From positions 1 through 27,503 of the IMG/VR virus record IMGVR_UViG_3300032287_001439: DNA of 27,503 bases; one strand, given 5' to 3'. Origin of the DNA: a virus. The position numbers were made by a program, and so were the translations under genes. Under the pieces are notes generated by a model. That model worked only from the letters and a program-made list of their open reading frames with translations. It searched no databases and was not told where the DNA came from. Shown here piece after piece: positions 1 to 8,375 of this stretch. Within the stretch, counting starts at the first letter, position 1. Each line of letters opens with the position of its first letter.

Positions 1-1397
1 AAATTAGCACCTGATTTTGTGTAAGGAATTGTGTATGTTGATATTCCTGTTGCAGCGCGTGTTGCTGTCACAATAAGGTTGCCGCCAGTTCCATCAGGCG
101 GCGTAATGTCATACGGGCCAGCAATATTGGCTGCTGATGCAGTCAAAAATTCAGCATTTGAAAACGATGCGTAAGTAGCTTGTAAGTCAGGGCCAACTTG
201 AAACGGCAATGTGACAAACGAATTGATGTTTACAACGTTTGACGACGTGGCCGCATTTACAAAATGGTAAGCCTTTGCCATGCCCAATTTGTTGATTACG
301 TTAAATCGGCCGGTAATAAATGCGGCTTGAGCACCAGCAGCCAAAATGCAAGGGACAGTCGTATTTGGTGGCACAAAATAATTGTGCGACACATCAACGT
401 ATGAGCAACTGCCAGTGCCGCCATCACCAAGGACAACGCCACCAATAGAACATCCAACCAATGTGTTTTCACTAATCGTAATGCCACCAGTATCACCAGT
501 AATACGCACCCCATAAGGGCTTGCCGTTACAACGTTGCTAGAAATAATGATGTTGCCAGGCTCTCCGTTGATGCGGTTTACTGTAATTCCAAGATCGCAA
601 ATTGTGACTGTATTTCCTGTCACAACTCCTTGAACAACTGTTTCGCAAAAAATGCCAACCAATCCATCAAAAACGGTGTTTCCCGTAATGGTGAAATTTA
701 AACCATTGCATACTGTCGTTCCTTTTTCGCCATAAATATCAATGCAATTGTCACCAGTTCCATAAACGTAATTGTTAGAAATAATCAATCCGTTAAATTG
801 AGAACATTGAATGCCAATCGTGTTGCAATCGCCAACACTGCAATTGGTTATTTTTATGTTTGCCGCCGCTACTGTTGGTGTGCCGCGAATCAGCATACCG
901 TTGCCATTTGCGTTTATTGACGCAACGCCGTTAACTTCTATGCTTCCTAAAACCTCCAGCAACATATTGTCACATTGAGCGCTTACGACTTGATTTGCTT
1001 TGTTGCCATCCAATTTTAAATTTGAAATTCTTGAATTCTGCAATCTAGTCACATCACGCGATGAAATCATGCGATAAAAAGCGCCACCGCCATATGCGTT
1101 ATCTTTAACTTTTAAAATTGATGATGTGCCATCTCCATAAAGAGATACATTATTGAATAGTTTTAAACTGGTAATTCCATATACAGAACCAGTATCAGTA
1201 ACATAATTTACAACATCAAGCAAAAATGTGCCTGTTGGAATGTAAACAGCGCCACCACCAGCGGCTAAAGCGGCATCAATAGCGGCTTGAATAGCGGCTT
1301 GATTAGTGGCTGGTGATGCCGTGGTTGATGCGCCAAAATCCAAGATGTTATAGGTTGCCCCTTGAATCATGGAGTAAGAAACTTTGGTCAATGCCAT
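1..1397 (-). CDS. Beta-helix tailspike / tail fibre, C-terminus cut by window edge
   Basis: I translated this frame by hand: it opens at ATG 1397 and stays open for 465 codons to position 1, so the gene continues beyond the window. The N-terminus (MALTKVSYSMIQGATYNILDFGA) is the usual entry of pectate-lyase-type right-handed beta-helix phage proteins, followed by AIQAAIDAALAAGGGAVYIPTG. After that come short repeating beta-rungs rich in N, G, V, I and T, such as ISNNYVYGTGDNCIDIYG and ITGNTVFDGLVGIF. These suggest a trimeric receptor-binding or glycan-degrading spike. It has no head-binding domain of its own; that sits in a separate gene at 2476-2967. The gap to the upstream gene is one base, so translation is probably coupled. 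Fold call is firm; substrate and enzymatic activity are unknown. Confidence 0.85.
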   Translation of the reverse strand, partial: MALTKVSYSMIQGATYNILDFGASTTASPATNQAAIQAAIDAALAAGGGAVYIPTGTFLLDVVNYVTDTGSVYGITSLKLFNNVSLYGDGTSSILKVKDNAYGGGAFYRMISSRDVTRLQNSRISNLKLDGNKANQVVSAQCDNMLLEVLGSIEVNGVASINANGNGMLIRGTPTVAAANIKITNCSVGDCNTIGIQCSQFNGLIISNNYVYGTGDNCIDIYGEKGTTVCNGLNFTITGNTVFDGLVGIFCETVVQGVVTGNTVTICDLGITVNRINGEPGNIIISSNVVTASPYGVRITGDTGGITISENTLVGCSIGGVVLGDGGTGSCSYVDVSHNYFVPPNTTVPCILAAGAQAAFITGRFNVINKLGMAKAYHFVNAATSSNVVNINSFVTLPFQVGPDLQATYASFSNAEFLTASAANIAGPYDITPPDGTGGNLIVTATRAATGISTYTIPYTKSGAN

Positions 1398-1398
1398 G

Positions 1399-2466
1399 TT
1401 ATGCCCCCAAAGATGTGTAATAAATTGCGTAGGTAATATAAGTGTTAGCCGCTAATGGTGTCACAGAAATATTCCCAGCAGAAGCTGTAATACTTGCAAT
1501 TGGGTCAGCAGTTAAAATTGCTTTGCTTGCCGTGCCAACCGCAATACTACCGCCTCGCTTTACAAATGGAACTGTTGAAGTAGATGAACCTACACCGCCT
1601 TGTACACCTGTAATCACAACATAGCCACCATTGCCATCTGCAATAGTAAGCGTTTGGACTGTACCTACATTAGGAAATGACCCAGTATTTGTAACTTGAT
1701 AACCTGTTAAAACTGTACCGCCTGAATTAAAAGCTAACGTAACAGCTCCTGTTGAATCAATAATTCCTTTATTCGATGTACCTATCACTAAGTTGTCAGA
1801 CAGTTTTATCTTGCCTACAACATCTAGTTTTTCTGCTGGTGAAAGTGTACCAACACCTACACGACTGTTTGTTGCATCAGTGGTAAACAAATTTGCATCT
1901 GTATCGCCTTCAATCCGCACGTTAAAGACAGCACCGATTTCGTTAATCACGAGATTGTTCGTGCCGATAATCATCTTTTCTGTCAACGCACCAGCAGTTG
2001 CAGTCTCAAAGTGAATTTGACCCTGTTCAGCAGTTGACGTTGGGCTGAGAATTGATGCATGAATTAAACCGTAGGCTTGCTTATTGCCAGCCGAATCTTC
2101 ACCATTAAATTCAATTTCGCCAAGGGTGTCGGATGCCGCTGGGGTTGCTGAGTCACGGTACAGATCAAGTGTTGGTGCGGCTGATGCACCAGCATCGGTT
2201 GATGTCATGGTTACATTGGCAAAATTACCATCAGAACCACCCTCAACCCTTTGCCAGACTGCGCCGTTATAGACTATCCAGTCACCAATGCCAAAGAATA
2301 ATTGAACGCCACCAAAAGTCTGCGTTCCTGACGTGCTGACCACATAGTAATCTCCCTTTGCGCCAGTGCCATCTGCCAAGGTTGGATTGTTTGTCGAGGC
2401 ATTCCATGTGCCTTTGTAGTTCAAAGCACCAAGTGCGTTTGTGATGGTTGAGATTGCTTTTAACAT
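1399..2466 (-). CDS. Tail fibre-like structural protein
   Basis: A 355-residue protein. Residues 1-75 (KGTWNASTNNPTLADGTG, then FFGIGDWIVYNGAVWQRVEGG) resemble a small domain found at the start of many fibre proteins. The middle has text typical of phage fibre shafts (SRVGVGTLSPAEKLDVVGKI), and the C-terminal 100 residues are Gly/Thr/Val-rich beta sequence. It sits between the head-binding adaptor and the beta-helix spike, which supports a role in the host-contact apparatus. No chaperone or peptidase S74 signature is visible at the C-terminus. The start is the ATG at 2466, ten bases after the preceding gene's stop. It could be the central part of a split tailspike or a side fibre. Confidence 0.8.
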   Translation of the reverse strand: MLKAISTITNALGALNYKGTWNASTNNPTLADGTGAKGDYYVVSTSGTQTFGGVQLFFGIGDWIVYNGAVWQRVEGGSDGNFANVTMTSTDAGASAAPTLDLYRDSATPAASDTLGEIEFNGEDSAGNKQAYGLIHASILSPTSTAEQGQIHFETATAGALTEKMIIGTNNLVINEIGAVFNVRIEGDTDANLFTTDATNSRVGVGTLSPAEKLDVVGKIKLSDNLVIGTSNKGIIDSTGAVTLAFNSGGTVLTGYQVTNTGSFPNVGTVQTLTIADGNGGYVVITGVQGGVGSSTSTVPFVKRGGSIAVGTASKAILTADPIASITASAGNISVTPLAANTYITYAIYYTSLGA

Positions 2467-2475
2467 GGTTTTTCC

Positions 2476-2967
2476 TCAGAATACAAATTCAATGATAGAG
2501 GTGAATGGTGGTGCTTGTGTGAATGTTACGTTACCAGCGGAAATGGTATATGTATTTTGATTTTGATACACACCATTGATGTAAATAAGACTTGGCACAA
2601 AGGAAACAGCAAACACAGTCTGTGTGCCAGTTCCAGTTGCATTGCTGAAAAGATTGCCAGTCGAACCAGGGAAAGCATTGCCGTTCAGCGAGGTATAGAC
2701 CACCGTGCCGTTCTTATTTTGAACTTGAATGGAGTAATTGCCATTGGTGTAAATGCGTGATGGTGTGCCTTGGTAGACTGGATAACCCCCACTTGTGCGG
2801 ATGGGTTGGACAGCAGTGATCGTTAGTGCTGAATCCCAATAGGCAACAATTGGGTTGGTGATCGGGTTTAGGTTGACAGTGCCAATCCAGATGTAACCAT
2901 CATCAAGCGGCTGTCCATCAGCATCCGCAAACGCTGGGTATGGTGGTTCTACTGATAGTGCGGACAT
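2476..2967 (-). CDS. P22 tailspike head-binding domain protein (adaptor)
   Basis: A 163-residue protein. Residues 8-95 match the P22 tailspike N-terminal head-binding family: YPAFADADGQPLDDGYIWIG, then NPIVAYWDSALTITAVQPIRT, GGYPVYQGTPSRIYT and YSIQVQNKNGTVVY. In P22 this domain attaches the tailspike to the tail machine. Residues about 105-163 form a second small beta module (PSLIYINGVYQNQNTYTIS, then FTQAPPFTSIIEF) seen in many phage fibre proteins. Unlike P22, the protein ends here without a beta-helix; the beta-helix is encoded two genes downstream. It is probably an adaptor linking the tail to separate fibre and spike subunits. The start ATG 2967 is preceded by AGGAG. Confidence 0.85.
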   Translation of the reverse strand: MSALSVEPPYPAFADADGQPLDDGYIWIGTVNLNPITNPIVAYWDSALTITAVQPIRTSGGYPVYQGTPSRIYTNGNYSIQVQNKNGTVVYTSLNGNAFPGSTGNLFSNATGTGTQTVFAVSFVPSLIYINGVYQNQNTYTISAGNVTFTQAPPFTSIIEFVF

Positions 2968-2986
2968 TTATTTATTCTCCTATATA

Positions 2987-4933
2987 TCAAGGTTGACCTG
3001 CTCTACGCTTGAGTAGTTCTTCCATTGCCTTGACTGCGTTTTCTTTGTTGACGCCACGCAGATTCTCTGCCTTTTGAGCAAGCAAATCAAATGCCCTGCT
3101 TGCAACATTTCCCCTTGCAATATCAACACCAGTCTGCATGGCTTCTGCTACTTGGCCTTTTAAAGAGGTCTGTGCCGCCGCACCAAACATACGATCAAGT
3201 TCATTGACAAAAATCAATTGGTTAATAACATCATCATCAATCTTCATGCCATATTTTGTGGCAGTCTGATTGGCTTTGTCTAGGGCATCAATTAGATTTG
3301 CTCTTGTGCCATAGTTGCTTGTTAGCTTACGCATTGCCACACCCAATGCTTTTTCTGCATTTGGTGAGTCAAAGTTAATCTGTGTACCAGCAGATTTTTG
3401 TAAATCATCTAATGCAGAAATGGTGTCCGAGTACTTGGTATTAGCAGCTTTGTAATCAGGGAAACTTTCACCAAGAGTATCATTCAAATTTTTGCGTAGA
3501 GTTTTGAGTGTTCTTTCGGCTTGTGCCGTGAGTGGATTGGCAAGATTTCTTTTGCCATAGTCAACTTGCGTATCAATGAAACGCTTGGCTGTATGAAGGC
3601 CAAAAGCATCGGGTACATTGGTTGCGCTGAGACGCTCTAAAACCGAGTTTAGGACTCGCTGGGCTTGTCGGTCACCCTGTATATCAGAACCCTGTAAATT
3701 GGCCTTGGCAATGCCGTTTGCGTCCAGTTCAACCTTTACACCCAAAGCACCAAGATCATCAATAAATGAATTTATGGCTGGGTCAAAATCAACTCTTTGC
3801 CCACGTAGTTGAGTGTTGGCGACTTGGTTAATGGCAGTGCCAGCTTCTTTATTTGCGCCTGTTATGTATTTAATTCGTGACTCAACAGTGTCACCAAGAA
3901 TGTCTGCCGCACGATTTGTGGCACGAAACTTCTCACTCTTTTCACCCATCTTGAAGATGTTTAGCATCTTGGTCATGGCTTGACGATCAGTATCAGATGC
4001 GGCCTTGATACTAGCAATAGTGCCATCTTTCCAACCCTGCTTGATGGCATCAGCCGCTTGATTGTCTGGAACTACTTGTGTGCCAGCAACTCTAAAATTT
4101 ACAACATCAACCGAGTCTGGACTTTGTGTTATGACTTTTTTTATGGTCTCTGCTTGTTGTGGTGATATTTTTTCACCAACTGTTGCTGTAATGCTTTGTA
4201 CAGATTCTTTAAAAGTTGGTTCGACTGCTTCTTTAATTTCAGCACCTGCTGGCGCAACTTTCTTGGCAACTTGTTGAGTTACTGATTTAACCATTGACGG
4301 GATTGAGGGTGCAACTGCCCCGCCAATAGTTGCGGCAATCTGACCCACAGGGCCAGCCCCTGCTTCTTTTGCAATAGCACCAGCCGCACCACCTGTTGCA
4401 CCAGTAAGCGTTTGAAACCCTGGTGTGGTTGCCATCATGCGCCCAACTTCACGGGTAACTGGCCCTGCGGCGGCAGATTCCACTGCTTTGCCTAATGCAA
4501 CTCCACCAGCACCACCACTAGCACCAGCGGCTGTGGTTTGCACGATTCTCTCTGCGGCGGTCCGAGGTTGGGCAACACCCACACGTGTCAACAAATCTTC
4601 AAGCGCATCGGTTGGCAAAGTATATTTTGTGCCGAATAAACTATTAATTGACCCAACAACAGGGTCAGCAACCAAACCAGCAAGGGTAGCCGCACCAGCA
4701 CCAGCAATAGCACCTGGAATAGCCCCAATACCAGCAAAAGGCGCACCCATAGCCGCACCAAGCATTGCGCCAGCCGCAGGCAAAGCTACGCCCCTAGTTG
4801 CCGCCCCAGCAAGGCCTGTTGCCGTTGTTGATGGCTCTGGTTTCTGTGTGGCAAGCCATTGTTCTGGCGACATTGAGGCCGCAGAAGGTGCGGCTTGACT
4901 AGTCTGAGATGCCAACCATTCTTCTGGACTCAT
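2987..4933 (-). CDS. Internal virion / DNA ejection protein (gp16-like)
   Basis: 648 residues from ATG 4933, which overlaps the upstream stop as ATGA; a longer start at 4969 would add 12 residues without that coupling. The N-terminus carries the peptide MSPEEWLASQ and repeats it 20 residues later as MSPEQWLATQ. A long Gly/Ala-rich hydrophobic stretch follows (about residues 40-100, e.g. GAMLGAAMGAPFAGIGAIPG), which could insert into membranes. The rest is helical and rich in Q, A, K and D. Length, composition and position as the last of three ejection-type genes match the P22 gp16 class of proteins expelled into the host envelope during DNA entry. I see no lysozyme or transglycosylase motif. 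Confidence 0.7.
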   Translation of the reverse strand: MSPEEWLASQTSQAAPSAASMSPEQWLATQKPEPSTTATGLAGAATRGVALPAAGAMLGAAMGAPFAGIGAIPGAIAGAGAATLAGLVADPVVGSINSLFGTKYTLPTDALEDLLTRVGVAQPRTAAERIVQTTAAGASGGAGGVALGKAVESAAAGPVTREVGRMMATTPGFQTLTGATGGAAGAIAKEAGAGPVGQIAATIGGAVAPSIPSMVKSVTQQVAKKVAPAGAEIKEAVEPTFKESVQSITATVGEKISPQQAETIKKVITQSPDSVDVVNFRVAGTQVVPDNQAADAIKQGWKDGTIASIKAASDTDRQAMTKMLNIFKMGEKSEKFRATNRAADILGDTVESRIKYITGANKEAGTAINQVANTQLRGQRVDFDPAINSFIDDLGALGVKVELDANGIAKANLQGSDIQGDRQAQRVLNSVLERLSATNVPDAFGLHTAKRFIDTQVDYGKRNLANPLTAQAERTLKTLRKNLNDTLGESFPDYKAANTKYSDTISALDDLQKSAGTQINFDSPNAEKALGVAMRKLTSNYGTRANLIDALDKANQTATKYGMKIDDDVINQLIFVNELDRMFGAAAQTSLKGQVAEAMQTGVDIARGNVASRAFDLLAQKAENLRGVNKENAVKAMEELLKRRAGQP

Positions 4934-6375
4934 TGAATAACCCCATTGGCTTTGAGATAATCGCCCCATTGTGCATCAGTAAAATTTGCTGGTCTAGGGT
5001 AATTCACACCCCCAATAGTTGCATTAGTTGGCAATGGAGCCGCTGGTTTTTCTTCAGGACCAAATACGTTCTCTGGGTTTAGTTTGTAGTTCTTGACCAC
5101 CACACCAAGTGCTTTTTTGTCATCACCTGCTTTTTTCTGTGCAGAATCTAAATATTGTTTCGCTAGGTCAACAAATTCTTTACGCTGATTTGGCTGTAAG
5201 AATTGTCCACTTTCTGCCTTTTTCAAACTATTTTCAAGTCTCGTGTATAGACCAGCAGTATCACGTGCTGTTGCAAATTCAGTCTCTCGTACCACTGAAC
5301 CAGGGTCGAGCATCTTCATGAAACTGGTAATCAAAGCAATATCACCTGGGCCAGTTTGGACTTTGGCAGATGATTCAATATTAGAAAATGTAGTGCCTAA
5401 TTCGCCGTATACTTTGGTTCGTGCTTGATATTCCTTGCGGATTTTTTCTTCTTGAATGAACTTCTTTTCAGGGTCTATACCACCTGTGGCTTTAAGTGCC
5501 TCAAGTTCCAGTGCCGCCCTTTTACTTTCAATGCCCAGTTTGCCAGTTTCTACTAGTACTTTATTTGTTTGTGCTTTCGTCAATCCTAAACTTGCGGCAT
5601 CTGCAATTATTTTGTCAACTGCTGTACGCTCGGCATACTTAGCATCAACAGCGGCTTTTTGTGCTTGTGCCGTTGCAAGTTGTGCATCAGCGGCGGCTTT
5701 TTCTGGTGCATTTTTGGCTTGCGCTTGTGCAGTGGTGGCATCTGCTACTGCTTTATCTGCGACTGCTATTGCCTGTGTTAATTTTGATGGTGCTTCCGCT
5801 TCGGCCCTAATTGTGGCAAGTGATTTGTCAGCATTCTCTAAAAAATCTTTACCCCCAGGCAATGTTGCCATCAAAATTCCAATATTGGCCTGTGCGCCAG
5901 TTGGGTTTAGTTTAATCATGTTTGCATAATCATCAAAAGCCGCCGCTTCTTTTTCTCGACCACTATTTCGTAGTCCTTCGGCTTTTTGTATAAGTAGACT
6001 TTGCGCCGCATCTAAGTTTCCTGACTTGATAGCGGCATATGCTCTACCACCGATACTTAAAGTTTCTTGTTGCTGTAGTTTATTTTGCGCCTCAAAACCT
6101 TGAGTGACTATTGCCGCTTGATCTTTTGGCAAAAATGCCGCGACCCTTGCATAGTCTGCACTTGTTGCATTAGGATTTTTATATAAATCTGCAAGTTCAG
6201 TTTGCCGTAGTTGTGCTTGTTGCAATGCTTTAAGTTCAATATCACGCTTTTGCTGTGCCGCTTGAACTTCAGCCATGCCAGCACCAAGTTTGAAACCGCC
6301 TAAAACAGATTCAAATGGACCTTGCACATCAGTTGCGTAATTGATCGGGGGTTGAAATGGATTAATGGTTGCCAT
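4930..6375 (-). CDS. Internal virion / DNA ejection protein (gp20-like)
   Basis: 481 residues, mostly helical with long heptad-like Ala/Gln/Lys segments: about residues 30-60 (EVQAAQQKRDIELKALQQAQ) and 190-270 (DKAVADATTAQAQAKNAPEK and following). The C-terminal part has a compact region (FSNIESSAKVQTGPGDIALI, then MLDPGSVVRETEF) seen in many podophage internal proteins, ending with a short SPOR-unlike tail (ATIGGVNYPRPANFTDAQWG). It lies between the other two ejection-type genes, in the P22 order 7-20-16. No enzymatic motif is visible. The overlap with the next gene is ATGA. The role is inferred from context and composition. Confidence 0.7.
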   Translation of the reverse strand: MATINPFQPPINYATDVQGPFESVLGGFKLGAGMAEVQAAQQKRDIELKALQQAQLRQTELADLYKNPNATSADYARVAAFLPKDQAAIVTQGFEAQNKLQQQETLSIGGRAYAAIKSGNLDAAQSLLIQKAEGLRNSGREKEAAAFDDYANMIKLNPTGAQANIGILMATLPGGKDFLENADKSLATIRAEAEAPSKLTQAIAVADKAVADATTAQAQAKNAPEKAAADAQLATAQAQKAAVDAKYAERTAVDKIIADAASLGLTKAQTNKVLVETGKLGIESKRAALELEALKATGGIDPEKKFIQEEKIRKEYQARTKVYGELGTTFSNIESSAKVQTGPGDIALITSFMKMLDPGSVVRETEFATARDTAGLYTRLENSLKKAESGQFLQPNQRKEFVDLAKQYLDSAQKKAGDDKKALGVVVKNYKLNPENVFGPEEKPAAPLPTNATIGGVNYPRPANFTDAQWGDYLKANGVIQ

Positions 6376-6378
6376 GTT

Positions 6379-7110
6379 TTATCCAAAAAGTGAACCAAAA
6401 CCTGGAGTTTTACTACCTGCGCCCATCTGCATACCAAGGAACTGAGCAGGTAGGTTTAAAAGTTGGCCATAAGCCCTAGCTTCACCGATCTGACCGCCAG
6501 CTATTGCTTGTCCTTGTTGACTTAAAAGATTTGCTACATTAGTCCCTGTTGTAACTCCTTGCGCCCCTACACCAGCGGCAGATGCTTGACCAATTTTTGC
6601 AAGATTTGTTTGTGTTTCACGACCAATATCCGCTAATCCGCCCAACTTTCCATACTGCTGTTCAATCAAACTAGATAACAATGCAGGACGGTACTGAGCC
6701 AATGCGCCTTGAATATTTCCACCCCTTAAACCACCAGTGGCTGATGCTCTTGACAATAAGGCTTCTTCACCCTGCTGGGCCATCTCTTGAAATCTAGCAC
6801 CGCCACTAATGCGCTCAATGGCGGCACGTTCTGCTTCTGGACCACGTAACCCAAGCAACGCCTGTTGCTGTTCAAAAGCTGGTGCACCTGCTTCTGCATA
6901 GGGTTTCAAACCAGTGATTGCTGGTGCTCCAACATCAACATAGGGTTTTAGTAAGGCTTGCAACTTATCAAGGGCACTACGCTGTTCTGTAATTCCAGCT
7001 TGTGCCGCTCCAGCTTGTGTGCCAGCGGCTTGTTTTGCACCTTCAGCTTGTGTATAACTGCTAACAAGTGCAGTTCCACCTACGACTAGGGCTGTGACTG
7101 GATCAGGCAT
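6379..7110 (-). CDS. Internal virion / DNA ejection protein (gp7-like)
   Basis: 243 residues from ATG 7110, which has a GGAG Shine-Dalgarno; the upstream TTG at 7116 is not needed. The N-terminus (MPDPVTALVVGGTALVSSYT) gives a hydrophobic helix, followed by a Gln/Ala-rich helical region and Gly-rich motifs (SRASATGGLRGGNIQGALAQY) common in phage DNA-transfer proteins. It is the first of three consecutive internal-protein genes, like P22 gene 7. It overlaps the preceding gene by 8 bases. It probably forms part of the ejection conduit, but no residue-level functional motif can be named. Confidence 0.65.
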   Translation of the reverse strand: MPDPVTALVVGGTALVSSYTQAEGAKQAAGTQAGAAQAGITEQRSALDKLQALLKPYVDVGAPAITGLKPYAEAGAPAFEQQQALLGLRGPEAERAAIERISGGARFQEMAQQGEEALLSRASATGGLRGGNIQGALAQYRPALLSSLIEQQYGKLGGLADIGRETQTNLAKIGQASAAGVGAQGVTTGTNVANLLSQQGQAIAGGQIGEARAYGQLLNLPAQFLGMQMGAGSKTPGFGSLFG

Positions 7111-7546
7111 CGCCAAACTCCTTCAAGTAATCTTCAAATTTTTCGCCATATAAGGCCATCACATGATGAGCATTTACAGTGGCAAAACCAGCACCATGAA
7201 CCAGCGAGACTGCCATCAAAACCAGATCGTAATATCCAGCACGCCACATAAACGATTTGGCATCTGCCTGTTTATTTTGCTCTACCGTATCTGATGCTTG
7301 CCACTTAAGAATGTTTGTAGCCAGCAAAGGCACTAGATGGTGGCTGTTAGCGATAAAAAATGCGTTCTGAGGCATACCTACTAGGGTGTTCCAAATGGTC
7401 GCATTTAGGTCTTTGCGTTCAACTGTATCGCCATCCGCCACATCATCAAAGACTTGGATTGCGTCATACACCATCATCAACCACTCAACGGCTGATTCAG
7501 GTAGCATAAAAACCTTGGTCAGGTTTTCTCGCAGTCCATCGGTCAT
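7103..7546 (-). CDS. Conserved-looking phage protein, function unknown
   Basis: 147 residues from ATG 7546, chosen because GGAG lies six bases upstream; a TTG at 7552 is also open but lies too close to it. The protein looks all-helical, with aromatic and His-rich segments (AIQVFDDVADGD near residue 31; ANSHHLVPLLATNILKWQAS; VHGAGFATVNAHHVMALYG). I do not recognise a family. It sits between the Cys-rich protein and the ejection proteins, so a role in virion assembly or as an ejected protein is the contextual guess. The hydrophobic stretch DLVLMAVSLVHGAGFA is too short and His-containing to call a membrane segment. Confidence 0.7.
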   Translation of the reverse strand: MTDGLRENLTKVFMLPESAVEWLMMVYDAIQVFDDVADGDTVERKDLNATIWNTLVGMPQNAFFIANSHHLVPLLATNILKWQASDTVEQNKQADAKSFMWRAGYYDLVLMAVSLVHGAGFATVNAHHVMALYGEKFEDYLKEFGDA

Positions 7547-7568
7547 GCACAACTCCTATGTAGGGAAG

Positions 7569-7629
7569 GCCGCTGGATGCCAGATAGACTCAGCGGCTTG
7601 ATTTTCGCACAAATTGACAAAACGTCAAT
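7569..7629. repeat. Two hairpins in the intergenic gap
   Basis: Two inverted repeats lie in the 78-base gap between the Cys-rich gene and the next gene. The first has arms GCCGCTG (7569-7575) and CAGCGGC (7591-7597) with a 15-base loop. The second has arms ATTGAC (7613-7618) and GTCAAT (7624-7629) with a 5-base loop and straddles the stop codon at 7625-7627. Neither is followed by a clear T-run on the minus strand, so they are not textbook terminators; they may protect or process the late mRNA. Confidence 0.4.
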
Positions 7630-8020
7630 CTTCTTCTTCTTCATCTTCCCAAGCCTGACAAACCCGCATATCGTTGCAGATAAAGTCTAGCTTTTCACAA
7701 TGACCCCTGAACCCTGCGCCCTTGTCGTAGGTTGCCAATGGGATTCGCTCAATTCTGACTTGGGTCATAAAGCTGTTGTCGTAATAATCACAGTTTGAAC
7801 AATGCTTGCGCCGTGCGTCTTTTTCATCACACTGCATCGCCTCTGCCAGCCCAACGTAAAACTCTTTATTGGCCCCTGGTTCATTCGTGGGCATTTCTGG
7901 TCCATAGTTCCAGTCAGCTACCGCAATAGCGTAGTTCTTTTTGTTTTCGGCGTTGGTGATGAATTCCTCATCCATCGGCAAGCCCATAAATCCCTTGGGC
8001 ATCATCATAAATTTGTCCAT
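7625..8020 (-). CDS. Cys-rich phage protein, probable metal binder
   Basis: 131 residues with six cysteines at 64, 74, 77, 108, 115 and 121, including a CxxC (HCSNCDYY). The arrangement suggests bound zinc or an iron-sulphur centre, or disulphides in the mature virion. The N-terminus is Met-rich (MDKFMMMPKGFMGLPMDEEF) and the C-terminus is very acidic (WEDEEEED). It starts at ATG 8020 behind a TAAGGAG element that overlaps the stop of the preceding gene. It is embedded in the tail/ejection gene block. I recognise no named family; a structural or assembly role is inferred from position only. Confidence 0.75.
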   Translation of the reverse strand: MDKFMMMPKGFMGLPMDEEFITNAENKKNYAIAVADWNYGPEMPTNEPGANKEFYVGLAEAMQCDEKDARRKHCSNCDYYDNSFMTQVRIERIPLATYDKGAGFRGHCEKLDFICNDMRVCQAWEDEEEED

Positions 8021-8030
8021 GCTGTTCTCC

Positions 8031-8366
8031 TTAAGTGATTTCGCGGCCTGATGCGCGGATGGTCAGTGATGTGGCGGCACTTGCGATTGTTGAGATAAAC
8101 CCGCTTGGTTCAAGTGCTTGACCAACCAATTCAGGGAAAGTGTAGGTTTCGTCAGGGGCAAGACTACGGGCATCTACGATCAAGTTGGTCGTACCTGCTG
8201 TGCCACCACTGGTAACCAAATTCACGCTGATGGTCACATTACCTGCGGTGGTATTTGTAGCCGTGAATTTATCAATGATGGTTTTGCAGTTAACTGCGGT
8301 GTATTGCGTGGTCTGTGTGTTTTCAGCTTGTTTTGCTGGAATCAGAACTTTTACTGTTACTGTCAT
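8031..8366 (-). CDS. Small beta-rich virion protein, copy B of a tandem pair
   Basis: 111 residues, predicted all-beta and rich in Thr, Val and Ala. It is a diverged paralogue of the gene immediately upstream (8376-8711): same length, matching motifs (TATNTTAGNVTISVNLV versus SIANTTAADINVRVFLV; SGGTAGTTNLIV versus SAGSAGTSNAFLY) and the same ending pattern (SLTIRASGREIT versus GLTIIASGAEAT). Both starts follow a good Shine-Dalgarno; here TAAGGAGT overlaps the stop of copy A. It is probably a small structural protein of the tail or capsid surface. No enzymatic motif is present. Confidence 0.75.
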   Translation of the reverse strand: MTVTVKVLIPAKQAENTQTTQYTAVNCKTIIDKFTATNTTAGNVTISVNLVTSGGTAGTTNLIVDARSLAPDETYTFPELVGQALEPSGFISTIASAATSLTIRASGREIT

Positions 8367-8375
8367 GTCTACTCC

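Noticed and set aside
296-514. Short minus open frame inside the left-edge region
   Set aside because: The long beta-helix frame from 1397 to the window edge is uninterrupted across it, so this is an out-of-frame shadow.
4425-4898. Plus-strand open frame of 157 codons, and a similar one at 5456-5929
   Set aside because: Antisense shadows of Ala/Gly-rich ejection genes; low-complexity Ala/Ser/Pro translations with no conserved features.
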